Positions 25,474 through 35,384 are shown, counted from the first letter of the stretch. The stretch: 64,000 nt of DNA from Flavobacterium sp. NG2 (GCF_034119845.1 NZ_CP139420.1:2792001-2856000), one strand, 5' to 3'. The notes: generated from the sequence alone by a model not told the origin. Numbers and translations are program-made.

Positions 25474-25818
25474 ATGAAGTCTACTATTTATAAAAAAATA
25501 GAATCGATTATTCAGCTACCTTTTATGAATGAAACTTTTCATTCAGGTGCTGTTTGTTTTGCAGATAGTGAAGAGTTGCGAGATGACTTCAAACTTTATT
25601 TTACAAATTATGACTTAATTAATTACATATATGGTGTTGTTGTTCAGGTATATCCTAATCAAAATTTGAAATCTGTGACCGATTTTAAAATTCCTTTCCC
25701 AGCAAATGTTACTGCATTTTGGGAAACTGTGGAAGTAGGTAAAAAACACCGTCAAAAAAATCCAATTTCGGTTATAGAACTTGCAGATTGCTCTGATTTC
25801 AATTGGGTTGATTCGTAG
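25474..25818 (+). CDS. hypothetical protein
   Basis: A 114-residue soluble protein with no signal peptide or membrane segment. Visible features are FADSEELRDDFKLYFT and the end ISVIELADCSDFNWVD. I do not recognise a family. Coding character (codon use, complete start and stop) supports a real gene. A dispersed repeat follows at 25911. Confidence 0.6.
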   Translation: MKSTIYKKIESIIQLPFMNETFHSGAVCFADSEELRDDFKLYFTNYDLINYIYGVVVQVYPNQNLKSVTDFKIPFPANVTAFWETVEVGKKHRQKNPISVIELADCSDFNWVDS

Positions 25819-25910
25819 TTTTAGAAGCAGAAGGAATTCGTTTCCAAAATAATCAACAGTCCCACCATTCACTTCAAGCTTTGTGGGTTTCAAACCATTT
25901 TCTTGAATAG

Positions 25911-25999
25911 CTAGGAGCTTCCGTTGGTCGCTCTACCTATACAAGAAAATTATGGTTTGCTCCTCCACAAAGGCTTTCCGTTGCTGTTGGGGCTAGGAG
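25911..25999 (-). repeat. AGCCCCGATAG-type dispersed repeat, copy 3 (inverted)
   Basis: Read on the minus strand it begins CTAGCCCCAACAGCAACGG and ends GCGACCAACGGAAGCTCCTAG. It is the most diverged copy in the window. The inner AAACCAT/ATGGTTT pairing partly extends outside the unit (25885-25963). It lies between the convergent genes at 25474 and 26112. Confidence 0.65.
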
Positions 26000-26111
26000 T
26001 GATGTCTTGTTTCCAAAATTTATTTTATAAACTGCATTATGATTTTTTTTAAAGCATACAGGTCTTTGTCCTATGGGTAATCAAGGTTAAAACTGGAGCA
26101 GTTTTTAAAAA

Positions 26112-26552
26112 TTACTGCATAATTAATTGGCCTCTAATTTCACCCCCACTATAAGCGGAACTATGCAGGTTTACATAGTAAAGATTGGCTTTTAAATCTG
26201 CTTCCTGCTCAGTGGTTAAAGCAACGCTAGTATAATTAATAGGAGAAATAAAAGTGCTAAATCCAAATACTGGTGAACCGCTTACCCCAACAGCTCCTTT
26301 GTGTATGTGGGCATTAGTTACCGTTAAACCGGTATAAATAACATTAACAGTAAATATTTTAGTAACGTTATCAAATGTCAAAACTGCCGTACCAGTTGCA
26401 GTTGAAGAGTTTGCTGGAACTTCGCTAGCGCCATTTAGGACAGCTTTAAAAGTAATCATATTGTTGGTTTTATTATCATCATCGTCTTTATCACAAGATG
26501 AAAAACTAACAAGAACAAGTAAAAGAAAAACTAACTTCAGTATAGTTTTCAT
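26112..26552 (-). CDS. CHRD-domain lipoprotein
   Basis: A 146-residue lipoprotein. Signal peptide and lipobox FSSC (Cys about 20) are followed by an Asp-rich stretch (DKDDDDN). The CHRD domain has FKAVLNGASEVPA, GTAVLTFD, AHIHKGAVGVSG, and ends YYVNLHSSAYSGGEIRGQL. CHRD domains occur in chordin and in many secreted bacterial proteins; the function here is unknown. Confidence 0.9.
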   Translation of the reverse strand: MKTILKLVFLLLVLVSFSSCDKDDDDNKTNNMITFKAVLNGASEVPANSSTATGTAVLTFDNVTKIFTVNVIYTGLTVTNAHIHKGAVGVSGSPVFGFSTFISPINYTSVALTTEQEADLKANLYYVNLHSSAYSGGEIRGQLIMQ

Positions 26553-26711
26553 AATAGTTCATTTTAGAGGTTGGTAAATAGTTATTTAAACATTAAATTG
26601 GAATAAATATTCATATAAATGTAATGAAAATAAATTATTTAAAAACCTAAAACCTAACTTAATATATTGAAAATTAGTAATTTAATCTGAAATTGAGTAA
26701 GGCGGTAAAGA

Positions 26712-27185
26712 TTATTGATGGTGATAAGGTTCGTTTCTCAAAATTGTAAAACCACGGTATAATTGTTCGATGAAAAAAAGTCGTACCATTTGGTGAGAAA
26801 AGGTCATTAAGGAGAGTGAAATTTTTCCTTTGGCTTTGGCATAAACCATATCCGAAAAACCATAAGGGCCACCAATAACAAAAACTAAAGTCTTAATACC
26901 AGAGTTCATTTTCTTTTGTAATTCTTCTGAAAAACCAACACTCGAAAAGTTTTTACCGTTTTCGTCTAATAAAACCAGTTGGTCGGTTGGACTTATTTTA
27001 GATAAAATGAGTTCACCTTCTTTTTCCTTTTGCTGACTTTCAGATAAGTTTTTGACGTTTTTGATATCGGGAATAATCTCTAAGTCAAACTTAATGTAGA
27101 AAGACAGTCTTTTGGTATAGTCGTCGATTAAGGTTTGTAATGCTTTATTGTCGGTTTTGCCTATGGCAATGAGTTTGATGTTCAT
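26712..27185 (-). CDS. rlmH: 23S rRNA pseudouridine-1915 N3-methyltransferase
   Basis: A 157-residue SPOUT methyltransferase acting on helix 69 of 23S rRNA in the 70S ribosome. The C-terminal knot is clear: FVIGGPYGFSDMVY, LSLMTFSHQMVRLFFIEQLYR, and the terminal NEPYHHQ. Length and end match the family exactly. It is monocistronic. Confidence 0.97.
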   Translation of the reverse strand: MNIKLIAIGKTDNKALQTLIDDYTKRLSFYIKFDLEIIPDIKNVKNLSESQQKEKEGELILSKISPTDQLVLLDENGKNFSSVGFSEELQKKMNSGIKTLVFVIGGPYGFSDMVYAKAKGKISLSLMTFSHQMVRLFFIEQLYRGFTILRNEPYHHQ

Positions 27186-27230
27186 GGGAAAAGGTTCTAA
27201 AAAGCAAAGATAGAAAACTAGTTGAAAAGG

Positions 27231-27406
27231 TTTAACCGCAAAGTGCGCTAAGTTTTTAAAGAAGCCTAGTAAGATATTTTAAATTTCTTTAATTTCTCAA
27301 ATTTGTGTTTCCTTTAACCGCAAAGTGTACTAAGTTATTCGTAAAGTCCTTTAAAATTTTTTTAATTCATTAAATCTGTATTCCTTTTTAGCGCATTTTG
27401 CGGTTA
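27231..27406. repeat. TTTAACCGCAAAGTG direct repeats with an inverted end
   Basis: Two units start TTTAACCGCAAAGTG at 27231 and 27313 (period 82). The element closes with GCGCATTTTGCGGTTAA (27390-27406), an inverted copy of the opening. It fills the spacer between rlmH and the ABC gene. Confidence 0.8.
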
Positions 27407-27420
27407 ATTAATCACTCTGG

Positions 27421-28662
27421 TTACTCAAAAGTTCGGATTTGACCTATTGACCCAGTTTCAGTTGGTGTTAATTCATAAACGGCATTGGGTGCCAAAAGTT
27501 TTTCTATACGATGAGAAACAAATAGAATTGTAATCTCCGTTTCTTGGGCTAAATGAGAGATAAGTTGGGTTACTAATTCGACGTTTTCATCATCGAGTCC
27601 TTCTGTTGGTTCGTCTAGAATTAATAATGGCGGGTGTTTGAGTACAGCACGAACAATCATTATCAGTCGTTGTTGACCAATGGAAAGATCGAGAAATGAT
27701 TTTTTCTTCAGATGAGTCATGTTAAGAAAATCGAACCATTCGTCAGCTTTTTTTTGTTGTAGGGTGGAAGGTTGTGTATATAAACCAACAGAATCAAAAA
27801 ATCCAGAAAGAATCATTTGTTCTACAGTTTGTTTTTTTTGAAATAAATCGGTCATGGCGGTGGCGTATTGTCCGATGTTTTTCTTGATATCCCAAATACT
27901 TTCTCCACTTCCTTTTTTCATACCAAAGAGATGTAAGTCTTGTCCGTAGCCTTTGGAGTTATCTCCAGAAATTAATGAAAGGATGGTGCTTTTTCCTGAA
28001 CCATTTGGTCCTATAAGTTGCCAGAATTCTCCTTTTTTGATAGTCCAATTGATATTGTTTAAAATAGGTCTTTCATTATAACTTACCGATAAATTATTCA
28101 TTTGGATTAATACCGTTCCAGGACAAACAATCGAGTCAATGGATGAAGGAATTGGTTTTAATGTAAAAGGGTTTGAAGTTGATTCTTTTTGTTTTATGGG
28201 TTCCAGCACAAACGAATTGTCCTTTATTTGTCGTTTGTTAATGACAAAGGGCAATACATCATCAAGACGATTAATGAGTTGAATAAATATAATATGTTGT
28301 GCTAAGTTTTCTAATTGTAATACCAATTCTTTCCTGGAAAAATGATCCAAGTGGTCTAGCGGATTGTCCAGTATAATAAAGTCAGGTTGTTGTTTTATAC
28401 AGTATTTTAGAAATGCTTTTTTACGTTCTCCCGATGAAAAAGTTCTTAGTTGGCGATGGGTTTCAGGTGCGGCTTCAACTGAATCGTATTGATATTCCTT
28501 TTCAATGAATTTTTCGATGGCTAAATCAGAAAAAAGAATCCCTTTTTTAGAATTAAAAGGTTGCAATTCACCATTAGCATTTTGATTTATGAGACTTGTG
28601 ATGAAATCTTTTTTGGCTACTTGATTACTTAAAAGGATATCCCAATGTTCGAGTTGTTGCAT
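27421..28662 (-). CDS. ABC ATPase with a degenerate first domain (ModF-like)
   Basis: A 413-residue soluble protein with two ABC modules and no membrane segment. The second is complete: GPNGSGKS (218-225), the signature SIGQQRL, LILDEPTEGLD, and a switch His in VSHR. The first keeps a signature FSSGER (75-80) and Walker B DFIILDNP (94-101), but no P-loop: the protein begins only about 75 residues before the signature. It resembles ModF/PhrA-type proteins. It may be regulatory rather than a transporter part. Confidence 0.82.
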   Translation of the reverse strand: MQQLEHWDILLSNQVAKKDFITSLINQNANGELQPFNSKKGILFSDLAIEKFIEKEYQYDSVEAAPETHRQLRTFSSGERKKAFLKYCIKQQPDFIILDNPLDHLDHFSRKELVLQLENLAQHIIFIQLINRLDDVLPFVINKRQIKDNSFVLEPIKQKESTSNPFTLKPIPSSIDSIVCPGTVLIQMNNLSVSYNERPILNNINWTIKKGEFWQLIGPNGSGKSTILSLISGDNSKGYGQDLHLFGMKKGSGESIWDIKKNIGQYATAMTDLFQKKQTVEQMILSGFFDSVGLYTQPSTLQQKKADEWFDFLNMTHLKKKSFLDLSIGQQRLIMIVRAVLKHPPLLILDEPTEGLDDENVELVTQLISHLAQETEITILFVSHRIEKLLAPNAVYELTPTETGSIGQIRTFE

Positions 28663-28726
28663 TTATTAGTTTTAGGGTTAAAATTACTTCTTCAGTTTAT
28701 AACAAAAAAAGATTTAACAAATAAAA

Positions 28727-29686
28727 TTAATTGGCTTGCGACTTTTGCACTTTGTTTTTTATTGGAGGAATCGTTTGTAAATAATCATAAATAGCAGCAA
28801 CTTCTTTGTCTGTAAGCAGTGTATAGGGTGTCATAGGATAAGCTAAACTGGTTTTATCATCGACTATTCCAAAGCGTACTGCTTTGATGAATTTTTCCTT
28901 TGACCAATTTCCGATGCCTGTTTCTTTATCTGGTGTTAAATTAGGTGTCAGCATTACTTTTCCGTCTCGGTTTAAGGGCTTGTTTCCACCAGCAAAATAT
29001 CCTTTACTTAATTCTGGTTCTAAAAAGTTATTTGTTTTAAAATCGGCAGAATGACATGAATAACAATCTAAATTGATTGCTAAATATTTTCCAAGTGCAA
29101 CGGTGTTTGTAGTGTCTGGAAGTTGAATTTTTTCGCTAGGTAAAGGAAAAGGTTTCCAAGCAACACGGCATAATAATTTAGTTAAAAAAGCTGGTTTTGT
29201 GGGGGTGTCAGGTGTTGGGTCTGCTTTCATAAGTGGGTCATCTGATCTTAAAAAGGAAATGATTGCGTTTATGTCATCATCCGCCATATGGGGTAATTTA
29301 GCCATATAAGGAGGCGTATATTGTCCATCTTTTTTTACACCTGTTCGCAATAAGTATAAGATTTCGGCATCCGTCCAATTTCCAATTCCATATGTTTTAT
29401 CTTGAGTAATATTTTGAGAATAAATTTCTCCAAATTCTGTAGGAGCATCGAGCATTTTGGTTCCTGTAAGTTTGCCTGTTTCGTGATTCATATGGCAGTT
29501 TGCACAAAGCATTAATGCTAGTTTTTTACCTCTTTTAATGGTTAATGAGTCACTTTTTACTTGATAATCTATCTTTAAAGTCTCGTATTTTGGAACATCG
29601 GTTGCATTTATGTAGACATAACCAGCAGCAGCAATGGTAAATAAGGAGATAATCAAAAGTCCGATAATTTTTAAAATTTTTTTCAT
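28727..29686 (-). CDS. dihaem c-type cytochrome
   Basis: A 319-residue protein with an N-terminal membrane anchor (about 5-27). Two CxxCH haem sites are present: CANCH (61-65) and CYSCH (208-212). Each sits in its own cytochrome c domain, with downstream Met candidates. It likely carries electrons on the outer face of the inner membrane. The sequence resembles the cytochrome c subunits of alcohol or gluconate dehydrogenases, but no dehydrogenase is adjacent. Confidence 0.87.
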   Translation of the reverse strand: MKKILKIIGLLIISLFTIAAAGYVYINATDVPKYETLKIDYQVKSDSLTIKRGKKLALMLCANCHMNHETGKLTGTKMLDAPTEFGEIYSQNITQDKTYGIGNWTDAEILYLLRTGVKKDGQYTPPYMAKLPHMADDDINAIISFLRSDDPLMKADPTPDTPTKPAFLTKLLCRVAWKPFPLPSEKIQLPDTTNTVALGKYLAINLDCYSCHSADFKTNNFLEPELSKGYFAGGNKPLNRDGKVMLTPNLTPDKETGIGNWSKEKFIKAVRFGIVDDKTSLAYPMTPYTLLTDKEVAAIYDYLQTIPPIKNKVQKSQAN

Positions 29687-29938
29687 GTTGCAGATTGTTT
29701 TAAAAAAAATAATAGATTTTTCGAAACATAAATTTACAAAAAATTAACAAGTGTTTCTTATAGTTCTTTGTTTTTTAGAGTGTTATAATTTTTTATTATA
29801 AATAAAAACTACTTTTATATAAATGGAATGCGTAAGTAGTTGTACTTTATAGCTCTAGTATTGCATTTCATTATACCTATATTCTTTTATATCCACAAAA
29901 TATATTCTAATTTAGCCTTATATTAAATTTCTTTAAAA

Positions 29939-30796
29939 ATGATTAGTGAATCACAATTTCAAGACGAGTTACAAATTTTAATTGCAAATGCTATCCGTGA
30001 GGATGTAGGGGACGGAGATCATAGTTCGCTAGCTTGTATTCCTTCAGATGCACAAGGTAAAGCGAAATTATTGGTGAAAGACGAAGGGATTATTGCTGGT
30101 GTGGCTTTGGCTAAAATGGTTTTTGAATATGTTGATGCCAGTTTGAAAATAGAAACTTTTATTGCAGATGGTACGCCAGTAAAGTTTGGTGATGTTGTTT
30201 TTCATGTATCAGGAAGTTCACAATCGATTTTGAAAGCCGAGCGATTGGTGTTGAATTCCATGCAACGTATGTCGGCTATTGCGACGAAAACCAATAGTTA
30301 TGTGCAACTATTAGCAGGAACCGATACTAAAATATTAGACACACGTAAAACAACACCAAGTTTTCGTGTGGCCGAAAAATGGGCCGTAAAAATAGGGGGT
30401 GGCGAAAATCATCGTTTTGCACTCTATGATATGGTGATGTTAAAGGATAATCATATAGATTTTGCAGGCGGAATTAGTTTGGCGATTGCTAAAACTAAAG
30501 AGTATCTGAAAAGAGAAAATCGTGACCTAAAAATAATTGTTGAAGCTAGAGATTTAGATGAAGTTAAAGAAATAGTAGCTAGCGGTGGTGTTTATCGTAT
30601 CCTTTTGGATAATTTTGATTACGAAATGACAAAAGAAGCGGTGAAACTTATTGGTGATCAATGCTTGACTGAATCGTCAGGGAATATCAATGAAGATACG
30701 ATTCGTCAATATGCTGAGTGTGGAGTGAATTACATTTCTTCAGGCGCATTAACACATTCTATTTATAATATGGATTTAAGTTTAAAAGCATTTTAG
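29939..30796 (+). CDS. nadC: nicotinate-nucleotide pyrophosphorylase (carboxylating)
   Basis: Makes nicotinate mononucleotide from quinolinate and PRPP in NAD synthesis. It is 285 residues and complete. EDVGDGDHSS near the start, LDTRKTTPSFR (quinolinate/PRPP site), GGGENHRFALYDMVMLKDNH, and the C-terminal YISSGALTHS are diagnostic. The catalytic Lys and Arg residues are present. No nadA or nadB is in the window. Confidence 0.97.
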   Translation: MISESQFQDELQILIANAIREDVGDGDHSSLACIPSDAQGKAKLLVKDEGIIAGVALAKMVFEYVDASLKIETFIADGTPVKFGDVVFHVSGSSQSILKAERLVLNSMQRMSAIATKTNSYVQLLAGTDTKILDTRKTTPSFRVAEKWAVKIGGGENHRFALYDMVMLKDNHIDFAGGISLAIAKTKEYLKRENRDLKIIVEARDLDEVKEIVASGGVYRILLDNFDYEMTKEAVKLIGDQCLTESSGNINEDTIRQYAECGVNYISSGALTHSIYNMDLSLKAF

Positions 30797-30830
30797 AACG
30801 AATATTGGTTGTGATTGATGATTATATTTA

Positions 30831-30978
30831 AACACATAGATCTTTCTGGTGACAAGCAGGAACATAGATAAAAATGGAATAGATAGTCCAAATAAATTGG
30901 GTTCACATAGCTATGATTTACTAAAAAGAAGCAAAGTGCCTTACTTTTTTCTAAATAAAAAGATGCCCCTATGTGTTT
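30831..30978. repeat. ACACATAG...CTATGTGT inverted repeat, copy 1
   Basis: AAACACATAG (30830-30839) and CTATGTGTTT (30969-30978) form the ends. The inside holds GCAAAGTGCC and further ACATAG words. Related elements stand at 55723-55967 and 59653-59720. It lies between nadC and the YihY-type gene. Confidence 0.7.
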
Positions 30979-31023
30979 TAAAAACTATAAATTGAATTAC
31001 TCTAGCAATAAATTATATCATTA

Positions 31024-31962
31024 ATGTCAGCAGAAATTGAAGAAATATTCAATCGGGTTCCTATACTACGAAACTTAGTTAAGGGATTAAAAAAAATAAA
31101 ACTTCCAAAGTTAGAAGGACTTACGCTCTATGATTTACTTGAATTATATGGGTTAGGGCTGACAGAGAGTGCTTTTTCTAATCGTGCTGGATCAATTGCG
31201 TTTAGTTTTTTCATGGCATTATTTCCTTTTGCTTTATTTATTTTAAATTTAATACCATATATCCCAATTGAAGGATTTCAACAAGATTTTTTAAAATTTG
31301 TTGCTGATGGTGTACCGCCAAATACCTTTTCTGCTATCGAAAGTATTATTGACGATATTTTGAATAATAGTCATTCAGGCTTATTATCAACGGGTTTTTT
31401 CTTGTCTATATTTTTACAGGCTAATGGATTAAATGCGATCCTTGGGGGATTTGAAAAATCAGCTCATGTATTGGTAAAAAGAGGATTTTTTCAACAATAT
31501 TTAGTAGCATTAGGGATGTCGTTAGCTTTGTCATTTTTATTAATAATTACCGTAGCAATCATTGTTGTTTTTGAAGTTGTTATTCAATTGAAAGCAGTTC
31601 AAGACATCCTCAGTGATAGTATTCCAATGATTATTTTAGGAAGGTATGTTTTTTTAGTTTTGATGGTTTTAATCACAACTTCCATTTTATTCAAATTTGG
31701 GACAAAACATAAATACCATGGTGCATTTATATCAGTTGCCTCAGTGTTTACAACTGTTTTGACAATTGTAATCTCCTATTTTTTTGGAGTATGGGTGGTT
31801 CATTTTTCTAAGTATAATGAATTGTATGGGTCTATTGGAACGTTGCTGATTGTGATGTTTTATATTTGGATCAACTGTATGATTTTATTATTAGGTTTTG
31901 AGTTGAATGCGACCATCGATAAACTCAGAAAAGATAACGCTAAAAACCGAATTGAAGATTAA
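31024..31962 (+). CDS. YihY/BrkB-family membrane protein
   Basis: A 312-residue inner-membrane protein with about six membrane segments. The family opening AGSIAFSFFMALFPFALFI, the central GFEKSAHVLVKRGFF, and the end YGSIGTLLIVMFYIWINCMILLLGFELNA are clear. Once called ribonuclease BN, the family is now seen as uncharacterised membrane proteins. The tail is charged and cytoplasmic. priA follows 81 bases later. Confidence 0.92.
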   Translation: MSAEIEEIFNRVPILRNLVKGLKKIKLPKLEGLTLYDLLELYGLGLTESAFSNRAGSIAFSFFMALFPFALFILNLIPYIPIEGFQQDFLKFVADGVPPNTFSAIESIIDDILNNSHSGLLSTGFFLSIFLQANGLNAILGGFEKSAHVLVKRGFFQQYLVALGMSLALSFLLIITVAIIVVFEVVIQLKAVQDILSDSIPMIILGRYVFLVLMVLITTSILFKFGTKHKYHGAFISVASVFTTVLTIVISYFFGVWVVHFSKYNELYGSIGTLLIVMFYIWINCMILLLGFELNATIDKLRKDNAKNRIED

Positions 31963-32043
31963 GTTGTCTTAGCTTCTGTTTGTAAGGATTTGTTATTCAA
32001 ATGCAAAAGAGTTCTTCATTCATAATAAACTAAAATTAAATAA

Positions 32044-34494
32044 ATGCCTTTTTTTGTTGAAGTAATTTTGCCGCTATCACTTGCTAAAACATTCACATAT
32101 AGTGTCTCGGAAGCCGAGTATCATTATATTCAAAAAGGAATGCGATTAGCTGTCCCTTTTGGAAAAAGCAAAATATATACTGCCTTGGTTATTGAAGTTC
32201 ATCAAAATCAGCCTACTTTATATGAAGCTAAGGAAATTGAGCAAATTCTCGACGAAAGACCGATAGTTACCGAAAAACAAATTAAGCATTGGCAATGGAT
32301 TGCCTCCTATTATATGTGTGCGATTGGCGATGTGTATCGAGCTGCCTTGCCTTCAGCATTTTTGTTGGAAAGTGAAACGCAAATTGTTTTAAAAGAAGCT
32401 GGATTTGTTGATGATGCCCAGCTTTCGGATGAAGAATATTTGATTTATCAAGCATTACAAATTCAGTCTCTGTTAAAGATTCAAGAGATTAGCGCTATAC
32501 TTAATAAAAAAACGATTTTTCCAGTCATTCAAAAAATGATTGACAAAAATATCATTGTACTTCAAGAGGAAATTCAAGAAACCTATAAACCCAAATTAGT
32601 TCGATACATTCGTTTACATACTAAATACGATTCGAATGAAGGTCTAGGAATGTTGTTAGAATTATTAAAAAACGCCAATAAACAGAAAGAGGTAGTCTTG
32701 GCTTATTTTCAATTAAGTGCAGTTGAAAAAAAGCCGATTGCTGTTAAAAAACTGACTGAAGTCTCGGGTAGCGCTTCAATTGTAAAAGCGTTGATTAATA
32801 AAGAAATATTCGAAGAGTATTTCATTCAGGAAGACCGAGTGCAATTTGGCGGGAAATCAAGTGACGATAAAATTATATTGAGTGAAGCGCAGCAAAACGC
32901 TTTTGATGCGATTAATGCATCCTTTGTTGAAAAAGAAGTTTGTCTGTTACATGGTGTTACTTCGAGTGGAAAGACTGAGATTTACATCAAACTAATTGAA
33001 AATTGTCTTTCTACAGGCAAGCAAGTCCTGTATTTATTGCCTGAAATTGCTTTAAGTGCGCAATTGGTAAGCCGATTACGAACTTATTTTGGTGATAAAA
33101 TTGCTGTTTTTAATTCGAAATATAATAACAATGAACGAGTAGAAACTTGGAATCAAGTTTTGCAAAATGTAGCCAAGGCACAGATTGTGATAGGGTCTCG
33201 TTCTTCACTTTTTTTACCTTTTCAAAATTTAGGATTGTTGATTGTTGACGAGGAGCACGAGCAAACCTTTAAGCAAATGGATCCAGCACCGCGTTATCAC
33301 GCTCGTGATGCGGCGATTGTCTTGGCGAGTTTGTATAAGGCAAAAGTTTTGTTAGGTTCAGCGACTCCAAGTTTAGAAACCTATTATAATACGCAATCAG
33401 GAAAATACGGATTGGCAACAATTAAGGAGCGTTATGGAAAGGTGATGATGCCGGAGATCGAATTAGTAGACTTAAAGGATAAATACTTTCGTAAAAGAAT
33501 GTCGGGACATTTTAGTGATGTTTTGATTGAAAGAATTACGTATGCTGTCTCTTTGGGAGAGCAAGTGATTTTGTTTCAAAATAGGAGAGGGTATTCGCCT
33601 TTGTTGGAATGTATGACATGTGGACATGTTCCACAATGCCAGCAATGTGATGTGAGTTTGACTTATCATAAACATAAAAACCAATTGCGGTGTCACTATT
33701 GTGGGTATTCTATCGCTAAGCCTACGCATTGTCATAATTGTTCCAGTATTGATTTGACGACCAAAGGATTTGGAACAGAGCAAATTCAACAAGAATTGGT
33801 ACAGTTGTTTCCTAATGCTAAAGTAGGCCGAATGGATCAAGATACGACTAGAGGGAAATTTGGGTTCGAAAAAATAATTGATAGTTTTAAAAATCAAGAA
33901 ATAGATATTTTGGTGGGTACTCAAATGTTAGCTAAAGGGTTGGATTTTGAAAACGTAAGTTTGGTTGGGATTATGAATGCTGACAATATGTTGTTTCATC
34001 CAGATTTTAGAGCTTTTGAAAGAAGTTTTCAAATGATGACACAGGTGGCTGGACGTTCGGGTAGATCGAATAAACAAGGTAGGGTGGTGATTCAAACCTA
34101 TAATCCTAATCACAATACAATCCAGCAAGTAACAAACAATGATTATCTGGGGATGTATCAAGAGCAGTTGTATGATCGAAAGATCTATTATTATCCACCT
34201 TATTTTAGAATCATAAAATTGACTTTAAAGCAAAGGGATTATGATAAATTAAAAGAAGGTTCAACCTGGTTGTATCAAGTTCTTACACAACATCTGCAAA
34301 TACCTGTTCTAGGTCCTGAGGAACCCGCTATAAACAGAATTAGGAATGAATATATACGTACTATAATGATAAAAATTCCACAGGAAACCTCAATTAATAG
34401 TACAAAAAAAACTATCCAGAAAATACTGAATAGTTTTGATGCTGTTCCTCAATATAAGGCTATTAAAGTAACAGTAAATGTCGATTTTTATTAA
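32044..34494 (+). CDS. priA: primosomal helicase PriA
   Basis: Restarts replication at stalled forks by loading the replicative helicase. It is 816 residues and complete. Walker A GVTSSGKT is at about 304-311, DEEH at 402-405, and SATPSLET follows. The zinc region carries the paired CxxC motifs CMTCG, CQQC, CHYCG and CHNC. GTEQIQQEL and VAGRSGR belong to the second helicase domain. The stop is only 7 bases from the stop of the convergent LytTR gene. Confidence 0.98.
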   Translation: MPFFVEVILPLSLAKTFTYSVSEAEYHYIQKGMRLAVPFGKSKIYTALVIEVHQNQPTLYEAKEIEQILDERPIVTEKQIKHWQWIASYYMCAIGDVYRAALPSAFLLESETQIVLKEAGFVDDAQLSDEEYLIYQALQIQSLLKIQEISAILNKKTIFPVIQKMIDKNIIVLQEEIQETYKPKLVRYIRLHTKYDSNEGLGMLLELLKNANKQKEVVLAYFQLSAVEKKPIAVKKLTEVSGSASIVKALINKEIFEEYFIQEDRVQFGGKSSDDKIILSEAQQNAFDAINASFVEKEVCLLHGVTSSGKTEIYIKLIENCLSTGKQVLYLLPEIALSAQLVSRLRTYFGDKIAVFNSKYNNNERVETWNQVLQNVAKAQIVIGSRSSLFLPFQNLGLLIVDEEHEQTFKQMDPAPRYHARDAAIVLASLYKAKVLLGSATPSLETYYNTQSGKYGLATIKERYGKVMMPEIELVDLKDKYFRKRMSGHFSDVLIERITYAVSLGEQVILFQNRRGYSPLLECMTCGHVPQCQQCDVSLTYHKHKNQLRCHYCGYSIAKPTHCHNCSSIDLTTKGFGTEQIQQELVQLFPNAKVGRMDQDTTRGKFGFEKIIDSFKNQEIDILVGTQMLAKGLDFENVSLVGIMNADNMLFHPDFRAFERSFQMMTQVAGRSGRSNKQGRVVIQTYNPNHNTIQQVTNNDYLGMYQEQLYDRKIYYYPPYFRIIKLTLKQRDYDKLKEGSTWLYQVLTQHLQIPVLGPEEPAINRIRNEYIRTIMIKIPQETSINSTKKTIQKILNSFDAVPQYKAIKVTVNVDFY

Positions 34495-34501
34495 GAACGG
34501 C

Positions 34502-35197
34502 TTACTCGATGGAAAGTGCTCTAACTAAATCTTCTTTTTTGTTACGGCTCAAAGGAATTTTTGTCATACCAATTTCGGCAAACTTACTGTTAAAGCGTTC
34601 TACTTTGTCAATGTTTATAATGTAGGACTTATGAACTCTGACAAAACGATTTTTGGGTAAATCATTTTCAAATGCTTTCATAGTAGAAAGAACGAGATTG
34701 CTGTCGTCTTCAGTAACTACTCTAACGTAATCACCAAATGCTTCAATCCATTTAATTTTGGCAGTGTAAACTTTTAATTTTTTCAAATTACTTTTGATAA
34801 AAATATGTTCACCTTCTTCATCTTTATTATCATGTTTATAAAGATATTGGTCAACAGCTCTTTTTACCGATGCATTAAAGCGATCAATTGCAATAGGTTT
34901 TTGCAAATAATCAGTAGCATCATAATCAAAAGCTTTCATAGCATACTCCGCTTTGGATGTTACAAAGATAATTTGTGGTTTGGACTTTAAACCGTCTAAG
35001 AAATCAAAACCACTTATTACTGGCATTTCGATATCTAGAAAGATTAAGTCTACATCATGAACAGACATACAGCTTTTGGCTTCAATTGCATTAGAAAAAT
35101 CACCAATTAAATGTAAATTAGGATGGTTATTCACTAACTTTGCCATAATCATCCGCTGTATGGAACTATCGTCAACAACTACACAGTTTAGTTTCAT
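34502..35197 (-). CDS. LytTR-family response regulator
   Basis: A 231-residue two-domain regulator. The receiver domain has DD at 9-10, phospho-acceptor Asp55 in FLDIEMP, and the conserved Lys in YLQKPI. The LytTR DNA-binding domain occupies about 130-230, with WIEAFGDYVRV, FVRVHKSYIINIDKV and PLSRNKKEDL. No histidine kinase gene is adjacent, so its partner is unknown. It is transcribed away from rpsF. Confidence 0.93.
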   Translation of the reverse strand: MKLNCVVVDDSSIQRMIMAKLVNNHPNLHLIGDFSNAIEAKSCMSVHDVDLIFLDIEMPVISGFDFLDGLKSKPQIIFVTSKAEYAMKAFDYDATDYLQKPIAIDRFNASVKRAVDQYLYKHDNKDEEGEHIFIKSNLKKLKVYTAKIKWIEAFGDYVRVVTEDDSNLVLSTMKAFENDLPKNRFVRVHKSYIINIDKVERFNSKFAEIGMTKIPLSRNKKEDLVRALSIE

Positions 35198-35325
35198 ATT
35201 GTTTTATTTTAAAGATTTGGTTTGGTAAAAATATAAATCTTTTCCATATAAAACTAATTTTCATCGATTTTTTTTGCCTTTAATCGTATTTTTGTGTTTT
35301 TAATCGGATTTTTTTATTTTTAGTC

Positions 35326-35355
35326 TTGCAAATAAGTTTTAAATAGTTACTTTTG
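35326..35355 (+). promoter_or_regulatory. Bacteroidota promoter of the rpsF operon
   Basis: TTG (35326-35328) and TACTTTTG (35348-35355) match the -33 TTG and -7 TAnnTTTG elements at normal spacing, 22 bases between starts. The leader to the rpsF ATG is about 25-30 bases and A-rich, as is usual for highly expressed flavobacterial genes. Confidence 0.75.
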
Positions 35356-35384
35356 CACCCAAATTAACAAATACATACATATTT

